Assembly (NCBI GenBank): GCA_013423325.1
Contig: BLJB01000140.1
Location: forward strand, 1 to 64,000
Length of the DNA stretch: 64,000 nt
Direction of reading: 5' to 3'
DNA from: Usnea hakonensis
Taxonomy: Eukaryota > Ascomycota > Lecanoromycetes > Lecanorales > Parmeliaceae
In this document: in pieces, positions 42,979 through 53,568 of the stretch
How the letters are laid out: every line of letters starts with the position of its first letter
Position numbering within the stretch: the first letter of the stretch is position 1
Notes under the pieces: generated by a model
What the model saw: the letters and a program-made list of their open reading frames with translations, nothing else
Told to the model about the DNA's origin: nothing
Databases searched by the model: none
Translations under genes and position numbers: made by a program

Positions 42979-44601
42979 AGATTGATTGGGATTCTGGCAA
43001 CCCAGTGATTACCTGTCTTACAAGAAAGGGTATTAGACTCAAGGAAGAAAGTACCAAACAACAAATGCGTACACTGTCCAGATGCTGAGTATGACAGCAA
43101 GGTCTCCTTGTACAATACGCAGAGAATTACAGCAGCCACCGAGAATGAGAGGACTGCCGAACCGGAGTCAGAGCCCATTCCGCCATCAAGAAGGAAACAA
43201 CCAGAAGGATACCCTACACACCGAGCTACATCTCGATTACAAGATGAGGTTGCAAGGCCCCAAACCACTACATTTTCGTTTTCTGACAGCGAAAAGAGCC
43301 GAATGTACGTAGTGAAACATTTCCGAGATGTACGAGGACGTATGTTTACTCCCCGATCGATGGCAGCGATGATGAATAGGGTACAACATGTAAGTTCCTG
43401 TAGACCTCCAAGAAAATAGCCCATAAATCACATGTGTATTTGCACATTCTGAAGGTAGTCGATTTCATCTCAATGGACACAGAATTTATGGTCGTCAATG
43501 AATTCTTCCTGCCAACTACCCTGGATTCAATCCTACGAGATGCCGCGCGACTGAGCTCAGCAGAGTCCGGATTCATCATGGGGCAAGTCCTTGAGGGCCT
43601 GAAGTATTTGCATTGCAAGGGATGGACCCATGAAAATCTCGACCCACGAAGCATACTGGTCATGGCACGGGGACCTTCTGTACATCAAAGTGGCAGACTT
43701 TGCCCTCTCCGGAAAGGCGGACCTTGGAAAGCCGATAGATTACCACTCCAACTATGCGTCTCAAAAGATTGCAGAACGATACGACCAGTATCCAATGGAT
43801 ATCTGGTCAGCTGGCGGTTTAGGACTACAGCTTTTGGAAGGCGTACTTCCTGCTCGTTCCGGGTACACCTTGGACCGCCAACATGACTATGTAGTGATGT
43901 TGGAGACACATGTTATGCTTCGAAGCCGGACAAGTACCGACGATAATGGGCTACGCTTCCTCACAAGGGTCTTGAAGTCTAAACATCAATACCGACCAAC
44001 AGCAAAGGAATTGCTTCAAGACCCGTGGATTCAAGATACAAAGAACTACAACGTGTTTCAGTCACCAATGTCACGGTCCGTCACCCCGCAATCATCGCGT
44101 CATGCAAGTGTGGGTCCCTCCAACAAAGGTCCATCCTCAATTATCAGCAGACAAAGTTCTAAAGACCGGACGGCTCGACCCATACCAAATCCTACCTCAC
44201 AGGACGGTTATAACGACTCCGAAAGCGAAGTTGGAACCCCAACATCAAGCAACAGTCGATTCACCACTAATCTACCCGCTTCAGAGCCCTCGCTCGGGTC
44301 CCGTACCCCTATGCCATACGATTGGAAGGATAAGACAGGAATGCCAGGCCAAGCGGTTGGCTCTCCTCACTCGAAGTTTCGCAATGGTGAAGGTGTTTTC
44401 CCCGTCGTTGATGATGAAAATCGATCAACAACACCACGGAGCCGTCGCTCTAATGGCTTACCCCCTCCAATTTCGCATGCTTCTACGGGACACAACACGA
44501 ACGACGAGGAAACGGGATCTGTCAAGAGCTATAGACCCGTTAAAAAAAGGGCGCGGAGAGCACCGGCGGTGCCGTTATCAGGCGCAAGTTCTAGGCCTTA
44601 G
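42979..44601 (+). pseudogene. B1: truncated FHA-like/pseudokinase gene
   Basis: Homologous to B2 (47322-50204) and B3 (62326 onward). Homology starts mid-FHA region (IDWDSGNPVITCLTRKG), jumps over a deleted piece to CPDAEYDSKV, and continues through YVVKHFRDVRG, an intron at 43390-43454 (GTAAGT donor) and LEGLKYLHCKGWTHENLDPR. At about 43660 a run of four G shifts the frame by one; the downstream frame reads LLYIKVADFALSG, YASQ, DIWSAG and DPWIQ, then a Ser/Pro-rich basic tail (RPVKKRARRAPAVP). The FHA half and the start codon are missing, so a functional product is unlikely. Kinase catalytic loop is HENLDPRS instead of HRDLKxxN. First B gene of the array, downstream of A1 and the CAX-like gene. 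Confidence 0.8.
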
Positions 44602-45776
44602 GGAAAAAAACCGGCGCTTAGACGTAGTGGTCGTCATTCAGAAGCTTGAAGCGTGGAAATAGGCAGCGAGTATATCGGGGTTCCTCAATTATTTATTTTA
44701 GTATTCAAGAAATATTGACTATGACACTCTGTAATCTAACGCCCTTTCACACCGCCCGAGAACAGCTTGACTAGGAATAATTCCCCCCCAACCGTCCCCT
44801 GACACCATGAATAACCCCCCCCCCCGGCGCAATATCATAGGGGTCAAACCCAAAAACCTTAACAAGACTACGAGGGATTTACTTCTACAGCCTAATTAAA
44901 AATCTCATCATAACCATCTCTAATCATAATTCTATACCGCTAACCCACCCTGAAACGCCCCTTTCCCTCAGAGACCATACCTTTTTTACCTATCCATTCC
45001 AAGCTCCTATCCCCCTGTCCCTGAAACCGCTTCTTGGTTCTCCAAGCATTCGAATAGGGCGCTGAAAGGATGTTTCTTTTCGCTTTCTCGAGTATAGGGG
45101 ATTGTCCCGAGCCAAATCGCTGGGGTTTAGGTTTGTTGGGGTGCTGGGACTGGGAGGAAGTGGTTTGGATTGGGGCTGAGAGAGATGGGGTGGATTGTTT
45201 TTTTTTGATTTGGGAGTTTTGGTGGGGTGGGGAGTAGATTGGGGATGGTGAGGAGGGTTTGGGGGGAGGGTTGGTGAGGTTTTTGTGGTGTGGGGGGGGG
45301 AAAAGCCTCGGTGATAGTGTGTTCGACGAATAGCTATGGAATAGATAGTTATGGATTAGGGCCATCTTATATGTACAATTGAATGGATGTTTGAGAGTGT
45401 CTTATGGATGTAGTAGGGATTTTGCTTTGTGTGGGTGGGAGAGAAGGGGATAGATGGCGCGAAGGGTGGAAGGCTGGAGGAGGGGACGCGGATTGGTTGA
45501 AGCGGGACAGAGAACGTGAGAGGGAGAGGGCGAAGTGTCAAAGGTTTGTCAAGGTAGAGAGTTCTCTGGTACGGGCAGAGAAGATTGTTTTCATGATGCT
45601 GTAGATGATGATATGTACTACGCGTACGTAGACACGGAGTCTATCCTAGTATGCTTCCATCGCTATGCTGTAAGTAAGTCCACAATAATGCCCCCAGATT
45701 CGTAATACATGGTCATCAATCTTCTCTTATATCATCTTCTACCGTTGTCTGCGAACCCTATTGAAGAGATTTATGT
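44602..45776. other. Intergenic between B1 and A2
   Basis: Convergent 3' flanks. A frame at 44940-45365 (minus) is Pro/Ser-rich low complexity and is not accepted as a gene. Short C- and G-runs occur at about 44815 and 45290. Confidence 0.5.
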
Positions 45777-46706
45777 TCAGTCAACACGTCTGCGCTTCCT
45801 TCTTGAAGATACTCTTGTACCAGTCTCACGATATGATCTTGTGATTCTTGGTCGTAGCGTCCATGGCAGGTCCCGCGGAGCCTCAGTGTCCGGGAAGTCC
45901 AACCTCTTTTCCCTTCTCGCTTTCTTTGTCGTAGTCTTAGTGATCCTGGAATTCTCCCTTTGAGATCCATGTGGCTTTCTTCTTATGCCTTTCAAGACAT
46001 GTGTATCTGTTCTTTCTGTATGCTTCCTCTTTCCTGGAGCCAAGGGAATGTTGTTCGGGCCATCCTTAGAGGTTAGGGGCGACAGCTGTGAAGATTCCTT
46101 TCCACGGTTTGGGGAGTGACTCTCAGAGACAGGCGGCTGGGGAGCCCTGATAGCAGTAGGCCTCTTCTTGTCCGATCCAGCAGAAGTAGCTAGCGAGATG
46201 CCCTCAGATGGCGGATGAGGTGACGCCTTGATTGGGCTCAGGAGCATTGACTGAGCCCATCCATCAGTCGCTTTTCCTTCTGCTTCCCACTGTTTACGTC
46301 GATTGTATTCCCTTTCCAGCTTATCAAATTCGGACTTCCAGTGCGCGGTTTGAGAATACCAATATTCCGTGTCCTCTCCAAAGATCCCATATCGCTCCGG
46401 CTCCTCTTTCTTGAGTAACAGCCTCCCAGCGTAGAAAGTTTCCAAACGCTTTGCTTCCTTCGCGGCCCATTCTTTGGCTTCTTCCAATTCTTCGACAGGA
46501 TCAGGTTCTGGCCATGTTATGCGAGGAGTTCGCTGGCTCTCGGGAGTCTGTCTCTCTGGGGTGACTGAGAATTGTCGATCGTAGTGCTCACGAGGGAAGG
46601 AATTTTTGTCAAGGCGCGCGTTGACAGATTGGAGCTGCGCAATGAAGGGAGGTAAGTCCACAGCACTGTTAGGACGGGTGATGGGATCAGACTGAGCTTC
46701 TGTCAT
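45777..46706 (-). CDS. A2: TPERQTPE-motif nuclear-like protein
   Basis: Paralogue of A1 and A3; one exon, 309 aa from ATG 46706 (the frame extends upstream but has no earlier ATG). The conserved blocks are DPITRPNSAVD at 7-17, REHYDRQFSVTPERQTPESQ at 39-58, the helical FYAGRLLLKKEE and YWYSQTAHWKSEFDKLERE, MLLSPIKASP, and LPWTLRPR near the C-terminus, with a longer basic end (SSRRKRRRVD). The basic clusters suggest nuclear import. Divergent partner: B2 starts 615 bp away in the opposite direction, so the two may share a promoter region. Function unknown; no catalytic motif seen. Coiled-coil potential in the middle is consistent with a scaffold or adaptor. Confidence 0.75.
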   Translation of the reverse strand: MTEAQSDPITRPNSAVDLPPFIAQLQSVNARLDKNSFPREHYDRQFSVTPERQTPESQRTPRITWPEPDPVEELEEAKEWAAKEAKRLETFYAGRLLLKKEEPERYGIFGEDTEYWYSQTAHWKSEFDKLEREYNRRKQWEAEGKATDGWAQSMLLSPIKASPHPPSEGISLATSAGSDKKRPTAIRAPQPPVSESHSPNRGKESSQLSPLTSKDGPNNIPLAPGKRKHTERTDTHVLKGIRRKPHGSQRENSRITKTTTKKARREKRLDFPDTEAPRDLPWTLRPRITRSYRETGTRVSSRRKRRRVD

Positions 46707-47321
46707 TGGGGAAACACCAGTATTCGTGGTTGATACACTTGTAGTGAGCGTTGTCTTAGTAAAAAGCTGCTGGGAATAGTAGGCCAAGAAATCTTAGTAT
46801 ATCAACACTGAAGTCTTTAGCACTGACACCTATCACGACTTTCTTCCGACAATATCGGAACAACAAGCAGACATGAATTTTCATTGGACCCAGATGTTAG
46901 GCAAATCCGGCGCTACTACAAGTTTTCTTGCCCTTATCGAAGGAGGATCAACACCGGATAGCATGACAACCAATACTTCTAAGAAGCATCCGAAATTGGC
47001 TATGCCCAATCTGATTACCTCAACTAATGACTATGCTGCCAATCTACCTGTTCTCCTCCGTTGTAGTGCATGAATTGTCTCATGTGCTCTATTCACGTGG
47101 TCTTTTCCCTCATTATTACGTACATTCTTAACACAAGTCTCTACGCGCGGAGCACCGAAGGCTTCTTTCGATGCGTCCAATACATGCTGTAAGACTTCTC
47201 ACAACTTAGTCCGTCTAGATTCTTCCTTCTGTCCTCCTTTCCTTCCTTCTTTCCTCCTTTTCATTTACCTGTCATTGTAGCCCTTTCTCAATCTCTACGA
47301 GCTTATTGCTTCATCAACAAA
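46707..47321. promoter_or_regulatory. Shared divergent A2/B2 intergenic region
   Basis: Only 615 bp separate the A2 and B2 start codons. Upstream of B2 a strong pyrimidine tract (47220-47265, CCTTCCTTCTTTCC words) precedes the ATG by about 60-100 bases; a similar tract lies before B3 (62225-62265). CT-tracts are common in fungal promoters. A bidirectional promoter is an inference from spacing alone. Confidence 0.45.
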
Positions 47322-50204
47322 ATGCCTCCTCCGGGTCTCGAGCAGCTCCTTGTCCAAATTGATCTGTTTGGTAGCCTAGCTGATGCCGTTATCGCATTGC
47401 CAGAGAATCATCGTCATAATCCCTTCAACTCTGAAGGCGTTAACCTTATTACAAATGTAATTTCCGGTTTCCCTCTGAGAGAAAAATTCACTGACAAGTA
47501 TGTGACACAGTCATTAACCCCGCGTTATATAGGTTTGTACTTTAACCAGCACCCGAAAGACATTACCAGGGGCTTTATTTTCGGAAGCGATCCGAAAACA
47601 TGTGATGTTCTATTAGCAACTACCAAAGACGCTGGTATCAGTGCAAACCATTTTTCGATTAATGTTGACTGGGCACGCTGGATTCCAGTCATCACATGCC
47701 TGTCAGCTAATGGTCTCCAAATCAAGGTCGTTGGTGGCACGGCAATTAAAATCCTTCCTAAAAACAACTGGCAAAGATTGGTACCTGACACTATCACGAA
47801 TGTGCACATCCAAGAAGGTCTGGGTCTGCGACTATTGAATCCAGCTCGGCGGGATATACAAGAAGCATACGATCTGAATCTGCAAAAGTACTTTATAGAG
47901 TATAAGAATGCGGTGCCCGAGCTAGCGAACATCAGCCTTCAAGATGATGAGATAACGCCTTTAGTTGTATATCGCTGTCCCGGCCTAGAAGGGAGGCAGT
48001 ACTATACCACAAAAAAGTTTCTGACAGGTGACCTCGAATACGATAGCAAGGTGTTCCTTTATGACGCGAAATACAGGCCGACGCCAGATACTCTTGCGGC
48101 GACCCAACAAGGAGAAGGAGGGAACAAGACGCAGTTTCCAGAGGGTAAGTCGCCAGGAGCAATTTCAAGGCCACCTTATGATGCTGGAAATGAGCTCACA
48201 TTTGCAGGGTATGAAGACACGAGAGATTGGCTCGATAATGACAAAAGCAGTCGGCCGGGGAAAGTCTTTGTCATCAAGCACTTCCGAGATAGGAAGACTA
48301 AGACTAAAGTACCCTCTCGATTTTTGGAGCTACCGCGTTTGGATCATGTAAGTATCCTGAGACCTGAACGTTTACTTCTCATGCTGATGGTCTCTGGCAG
48401 GTCAATATCGAAGACCTGGTGGACATCATTACTGAGACCGCGGCGTTTATGGTCGTTTTTGACAAATTCTCCCATATTACTCTCCATGCGCTACATGACG
48501 CTGAACCTCTGCATATAGAAGAATCTGCTTTCGTGCTAGGACAGATATTTGCAGCGCTGGAATATTTACATGGCCAAGGATGGACTCATGGCAATCTTGA
48601 CCCACGCAGCGTTCAGGTCATGTCAAGAGAACGCTTATGGATTAAGCTCACAGATATCGGACTCGCATGAATTATATGCTTCTCAGGCGACCAAGGAAGC
48701 CGATCAACGACTAGCGGACATATGGTCAGCGGGCGTCGTGGCGCTACAACTTCTTCTCCCTACTGGCTTACCCCAGCGCGGTCTCGGCGCACATTATGTA
48801 TGGGTCCACAGAATAGAAAATACAGCCAGATCCATGGGCCGAAAATCGGCGACAGAAGCAACGGCATTCGTACAGAAAGTTCTCATGTACGACTTTGGAA
48901 ATCGGCCCACGGCAACTGAAGTGCTTGAAGACCCATGGATCGTTCGACACAGGGGTGAGGAAGTCGTTAACAACTTCCACTTCAATTTTCCCACTCCCGT
49001 GGTATCGCGTCATGCGAGTTCAGACCCGTCCAATGCTTTCAGCAAGCAAGGCTCTGTCGGACCTTCGGATGGGTCCGCTCAGGGTTCTGTAGCTTCAGAA
49101 TTCCGCCACGCTAGCGCAGGACCATCCCGTCCCTACAACACACAAAGCCCTTCCATTACTAGAGAGTCTGTTGAGTATGAATACATCCAAGGAGTTCAAG
49201 ATGACGATCTGAACAAAGGATCTTCCAGCAGAGGATCTTTAAATGATTTAAGCAGACAAAGCTCAATCGACCCGGACATAATAGCAGCGTTACAGTCACG
49301 TCCTGACTATGGAGACGATTGGAACGACTTTGATAGCGTGAGTGAGCATGGGACATTAGCATCACGACGCAGCCACGGCACCGCTACGCCGCTCGCTTCA
49401 AAAGTCAGCTCGGCTATGGAAGACAAGCATAAATCAAGCAGACAAAGCTCAATCGATGCGGACATAATAGCAGCGTTGCAGTCACGTCCTGATTATGAAG
49501 ACGATTGGGACGACTTCGATAGCGTCGATTGGAACGACTTCGATCGCATGAATGAGCATGGGACATCAGCATCACGACGCAGCCACGATACCGCTACGCC
49601 GCTCGCTCCGAAAATCCGCTCGGCTATGGAAGACAACCTTGGTGGCAAGACCAGTCAACAAAGCGGAAAAGGCTCCCGGCACTCGCACTCTCGCAGCAGC
49701 CGAGGTAGTTGCAGCGAGCAAGGGTCAATGACAACGCAAAGCAGCCGCTTCACAGCCAACCCGCTTGCTCGAGAACCCCGCCTCCGCACGCCCACACCAA
49801 CTGCCAACGCAGACATCCCAGGTCTCTCACCCAGATCGGGCTCCATACGCTCGCCGCCTCGCAGTAGAGCAGCTAGATCACCAACCCCGTCCCCATTTAC
49901 AGAATACGACCCTCAAGAGAGCTCAGACGAGACAATTACGCCTAGGCCCTCCCGATCCCAATCCTACAGTGAAGAGGGTCAAGCTGTGGAGGAGGAGGAT
50001 GACACAACAAGCGCCGTGGGACCCGTAGAGGGGCACGGCGAGACGGAAGTTAGCGAGGATCATAACGAGGAAATGGAGACTGATCAGGATGCAGCAGTTG
50101 TGCCGAGCCCGGCAGTGAGAACGCCTCTCCGAGCTAAAAATGGGCGCTTTCTGAAAGTTCGAAAGGGCAAGGGGAAGGGGAAGGGGGGGAGGGTTGAGAA
50201 GTGA
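47322..50204 (+). CDS. B2: FHA-like/pseudokinase protein, frameshifted
   Basis: Exon 1 is 47322-48347, the intron 48348-48400 (GTAAGT...GGCAG), and exon 2 runs to a TGA at 48670 in one frame and from about 48660 to 50204 in the next. The N-terminus is FHA-like (FIFGSDPKTCDVLL at 85-98, GISANHFSI at 105-113; the usual GR arginine is replaced by Ser). The kinase part has a VAIK-like VFVIKHF with Lys319, HGNLDPRS in place of HRDLKxxN (405-412), and DIGL for DFG at 427-430. Between DIGL and YASQ about 35 nt of the activation segment are missing compared with B1 and B3, causing the frame change. The downstream part reads LADIWSAGVVALQLL, DPWIVR, then a Ser-rich tail with a 62-aa tandem duplication and a basic end (KVRKGKGKGKGG). 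Single-base sequencing error cannot explain a 35-nt loss. Confidence 0.75.
49251..49622 (+). repeat. 186-bp in-frame tandem duplication in B2
   Basis: Two copies begin at 49251 and 49437 with the same word AGCAGACAAAGCTCAATCGA. Each encodes about 62 residues of the pattern SRQSSID-DIIAALQSRPDY, an Asp/Trp-rich DDWxDFDS, then ASRRSH-TATPLA. The second copy also contains a small internal doubling of the WNDFD words. The unit length is a multiple of three, so the frame is kept. Confidence 0.85.
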
Positions 50205-51152
50205 ATGAGGTGAGAGATGGGGCGGTTAAATTGTACTAGGTGGAGTTGATGAGTGAAGGGGGTGAGATATAAGGCGGTCACATTGTGCAAGGTGGCGTTG
50301 AGGGGAGTGGGACTGGGGTAGATAGCGAAGGGTTGTTTGATTGTTTGTTGCGGTCTTGTACTCAAACTTTCCATGATGAAGCACTTTCCTCTGAAAACGG
50401 TTGTGTAGGAACTTGTTTTCTGTGCTATCGAGTGACTGCGTAGACGCAGATTTGCGATTCGGATAGAAGGCCGCCTGCCTGTGGGGGTTAAGAAATCCAC
50501 ACACACAATTGCACGGACAATCGTTGATCTGGGGTCATGGCGGAAAGGAGAGATGGAGTGAGTGCGAAGGTAGCGGAGAGGCATATTCATGGAGAGGGCA
50601 GTATTGGGGTTAAATCGTATGATAAACATGCCTCCTTTGCTACCGCTTGATAATAGCTAACATACTTCGCAAGCGGAGATTGATAATGCTGGAAGGAAAA
50701 ACTGGTCCATGCTTGCCCTTGGGTATTATGCTTTGTCCATGCCATGCAGCCAATACAACATACTCGCTATGTATGCAAATCGCTTGTGTAAATGTACATC
50801 TCATCATCCCTTTGCTACTGCATGATGCTAGTTACCATACTTTGCAAGTAGAGATGGTGCAGAGAAGATAACCAGCCCATATTGTCCTTTGTCCATGCTA
50901 TGTAGCCAATACTCGCTATGCACGCAAATCGCTCATGTAAATGCATGCCTCATTATAGCTTGATCTGTCGCTATGCTGTCTGTGTTGTACAATGTTTGTA
51001 TGTGTTCGTTGAGGTTTCCGGTCGTGTGGGGGAATCATGTACTTCGGCTATGCCGTTGCTCCCCGTGTTGAAAGAGGCTTTCGAGGAGAGGATTCCTTCT
51101 CGATCCGGCGATTGTGAATCTAGGCAGTTGTCTTTACGCCGGTTTCACGGTT
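50205..51152. other. Intergenic between B2 and A3
   Basis: Convergent 3' flanks of B2 and A3. Apart from the 175-bp duplicated unit listed separately, nothing is recognised. Confidence 0.55.
50636..50965. repeat. Degenerate 175-bp tandem duplication
   Basis: Unit 1 starts TTTGCTACCGC at 50636 and unit 2 starts TTTGCTACTGC at 50811. Both contain ATACTTCGCAAG / ATACTTTGCAAG and, later, CTTTGTCCATGC, CAATAC, ACTCGCTATG and GCAAATCGCT. Copy two differs by several C-to-T changes and short deletions, which would suit mild RIP of a duplicated sequence. Non-coding. Confidence 0.75.
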
Positions 51153-52106
51153 TCACGGTGCGCCTCGGGAGCGTAATTTCCACGGTAGTGAGCGGGGGGC
51201 CGACGAGGTCTTTGATCTGTTCTTTCGTCTGGGTCTTACCTTCGCGTTGGCCCTGGAGTCCTTTGGTACATTCCTTTCTAGGTTTCGCGTGGTTTCGGTG
51301 GTAGAATTTGGCTCCTGCTTGTGGTCGGCTGCTAAAATTGCCCGTCGTTGCCTTCTTGTACGCCTTGTTTGGTCTGAGCTTTCTTGCTCGTGGCTATTAT
51401 CGTTTGTAAGTGTACGCTTCCGACCCTTCGTAGAACGGGAAAAGCTGTCGGGCTTGTGATTGGGCGCGGAGTGTGATGGTTCGTGCGACGCCTCTGCATG
51501 GAGCTCTGACGGGCGCGTGTTCATCGAAAGCAGATCACTGCTAGGGATGGTAGCCTTTTCCAAGTCTGTTGCATCATGCGGGGTTTCGTCGTCCGAAGAC
51601 GGTAGAACTAGTGGTTGCAGCGGACTCGCGAGCATTTGAAGAGCATACCCCTCCTCCGCTTCTCCGCTTAGCTCCAGCTGCTCCCGTTTTCCTATCTCCA
51701 GGATAAGCTTCCAGCCTTCATCTTGCCACTCATTAGCTTTTGATGACCAGTACTCTGGATTCTCCCCAAGAACTCCATGTTGCTCTGCCTCGTCCTTCCT
51801 GAGCAACACTCGTCCGGCGTAGAATTGTCCGAGGCCCTTGGCGACTCTGGCAGCCCAAGCCTTTTCAGCCTTGAGAATTGCTCCAGGGGATAATATGGGA
51901 GGAGAAGGCGTGCGTTCTACCTCTGGTGTTTGTCGTTCTGGGGTGACGGAGTATTGTCGGTAGAAGTCTTCGCGAGGGAGGGAGTTTTCTCCTAGGGCGG
52001 CGTCAACTAGATGAAGTTGAACCATGACAGGCATGTATTTGGCTTCTTCAGCGCTGCAGGGCGGCGATCGAAGCTCATTATCAGACTCGTCCATCGTGCG
52101 CTGCAT
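51153..52106 (-). CDS. A3: TPERQTPE-motif nuclear-like protein
   Basis: Third paralogue; one exon, 317 aa from ATG 52106. Conserved parts are LPREDFYRQYSVTPERQTPE at 43-62 with ERTP after it, FYAGRVLLRKDE, EYWSSKANEWQDE, MLASPLQP, and SLPWKLRSRGAP at the C-terminus. It lacks the DPITRPNSA box of A1/A2 and is the most divergent. The C-terminal third is strongly basic (STKGRKRTL, TRRTRRQRR, RPRRKNRSK), as expected of a nuclear protein. It lies tail-to-tail with B2. Its own B-type partner would be B3, 10 kb downstream, with unrelated genes between. Function unknown. Confidence 0.75.
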   Translation of the reverse strand: MQRTMDESDNELRSPPCSAEEAKYMPVMVQLHLVDAALGENSLPREDFYRQYSVTPERQTPEVERTPSPPILSPGAILKAEKAWAARVAKGLGQFYAGRVLLRKDEAEQHGVLGENPEYWSSKANEWQDEGWKLILEIGKREQLELSGEAEEGYALQMLASPLQPLVLPSSDDETPHDATDLEKATIPSSDLLSMNTRPSELHAEASHEPSHSAPNHKPDSFSRSTKGRKRTLTNDNSHEQESSDQTRRTRRQRRAILAADHKQEPNSTTETTRNLERNVPKDSRANAKVRPRRKNRSKTSSAPRSLPWKLRSRGAP

Positions 52107-52514
52107 TGTTGCCTGTACAACATACTGTTATAAGTCAGAGTGTCGGCCAGGCTGACTCTTGGCACGCGACCTCTGACTGAAGTACTTAGCCAATCGTTTT
52201 TTGACCAATCCCACCCTCATGATAATAGATAATACCCACGAATATCACCATAATCCTTCCATAATCATTCCACATCGTCTATACAATCAATATCCTACCT
52301 ATTTACGTCGCAATGACTAGCGACTTATGTGGTACTGTCTCACAGCGCTATGAATAATGAATCTTAAACCTCATAGCCAAATACTCCGCTCTAAACTTTG
52401 AACTCTGCTTAGGCAACGCAACGCCGCCCTGACCCGTTATCTAGACCTCGCGAAAGTCATCGCCACCAGACCAGATAAGGTTGCTGACAGTTACATTCGT
52501 CTGCACGCGAACAA

Positions 52515-53568
52515 TCATGTCGCCGTACTTTTCCATAACGCTGAGGTCGTCCCCCGCATCAGAATCAAACCCTCTGCTACCTCCCCTTCCCCCTCCCCCT
52601 TCCACGGTAACAAAATCATCACCTTCATTCCCCTCTCTACCCCGAGCGCTCCCAACGGCGCCAACATCGTCCGCTCCGCCTCTGTGTCAAGGCCCATGTC
52701 TGCATGCCAAATTCTCACCACCACCTTCCTCAATCCATACATTTCCACCCGCGTTATCCGCCAAAAATCTTCCCACGTCGCCTCATCGTGTGGGGGCGGA
52801 TGATGCATTACCGCCCCCGCGGAGCTGTAGAATGGATAGCGAATATACCAGTAGAGAGCCAGTGATGTTATGGCTACGAGGCGATGAGGGACAAGTGTGC
52901 GCTGCAGGGAGAAGAGCGTAAGAAGGGAGGAGAGGTAGAATTCGTTAGCCGCGTAGAGGACAGCAAGGGCTTCGGTATAACTATATTTCTTGCGTAAGTT
53001 TGAAATAGAATAATCATCAAAAAAGTAAAGGAGAAGGGAAACAATATACTCACACCCTCCTAGAAACCAATATAAGATCTAACAAGCCGCCGTCCGTCTT
53101 CTCTTTCCCTGAAAACCCTCTCGTCCATAAACCATCGCCGTCCACGCTGCCTAAACAAGAATCCGTCGGGCAGGCTGCCCGACGCGGGGCGCGACACCTT
53201 AGGAACCCAAGCCGATTGCGCTTACGAACGATATGTAGCGTCTGTCCGCCTAGGACCTCGGTATATATCATCTGTCGCACCTCGAGGGGGAGTCTGAAGA
53301 AGGGTGGGATCGATCGCTGCGCCTCCCCTATAGCTTGGCTAGAACGACATGCGCTCTTATTGCACCGATGTAGGTCTTCGAAAGTCAACGTCCTCGGCCG
53401 GATTCTCGGGAGTGGAGTCGGTTCGTTTGTTTCTATTCGCTTGAGGGCAGCTTCGCGGGTCTGGATGGAGGATTTGGGAGGTGGGGGTCTGGAAGGGCGG
53501 AATAGGCGGGAGAGAATGAAATAAGGGAGGCGGAGGAGGAACAGGAGGGATTCGAGATTGTCGTTCAT
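52515..53568 (-). CDS. DUF7730-type protein
   Basis: Two exons on the minus strand, 53568-53054 and 52980-52515, joined by GTGAGT and TATAG splice sites, give 326 aa. The N-terminus has a hydrophobic/basic stretch (LLFLLRLPYFILSRLF). The DUF7730 core follows: FFRLPLEVRQMIYTEVLGGQ, LHIVRKRNRLGFLRC, LLDLILVSRRVYTEALAVLY, then LQRTLVPHRLVAITSLALYW. This F-box-like "LP.E.R..IY" domain is widespread in ascomycetes, function unknown. The C-terminal half (WRITRVEMYGLRKVVVRIW) fits the family. It lies between A3 and the secreted peptidase gene and shows no sign of decay. Confidence 0.8.

Noticed and set aside
44102..44662. 186-aa frame overlapping the B1 tail
   Set aside because: It is an alternative frame of the Ser/Pro-rich B1 region; homology to B2 is in the other frame.
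44940..45365. 141-aa minus-strand protein
   Set aside because: Low-complexity Pro/Ser/Lys composition, no relative among the A or B proteins, and no splice partner.
48549..48670. Tiny intron explaining the B2 frame change
   Set aside because: No GT-AG pair of at least 45 nt restores the frame without removing the DFG-equivalent motif; deletion relative to B1 and B3 is the simpler reading.
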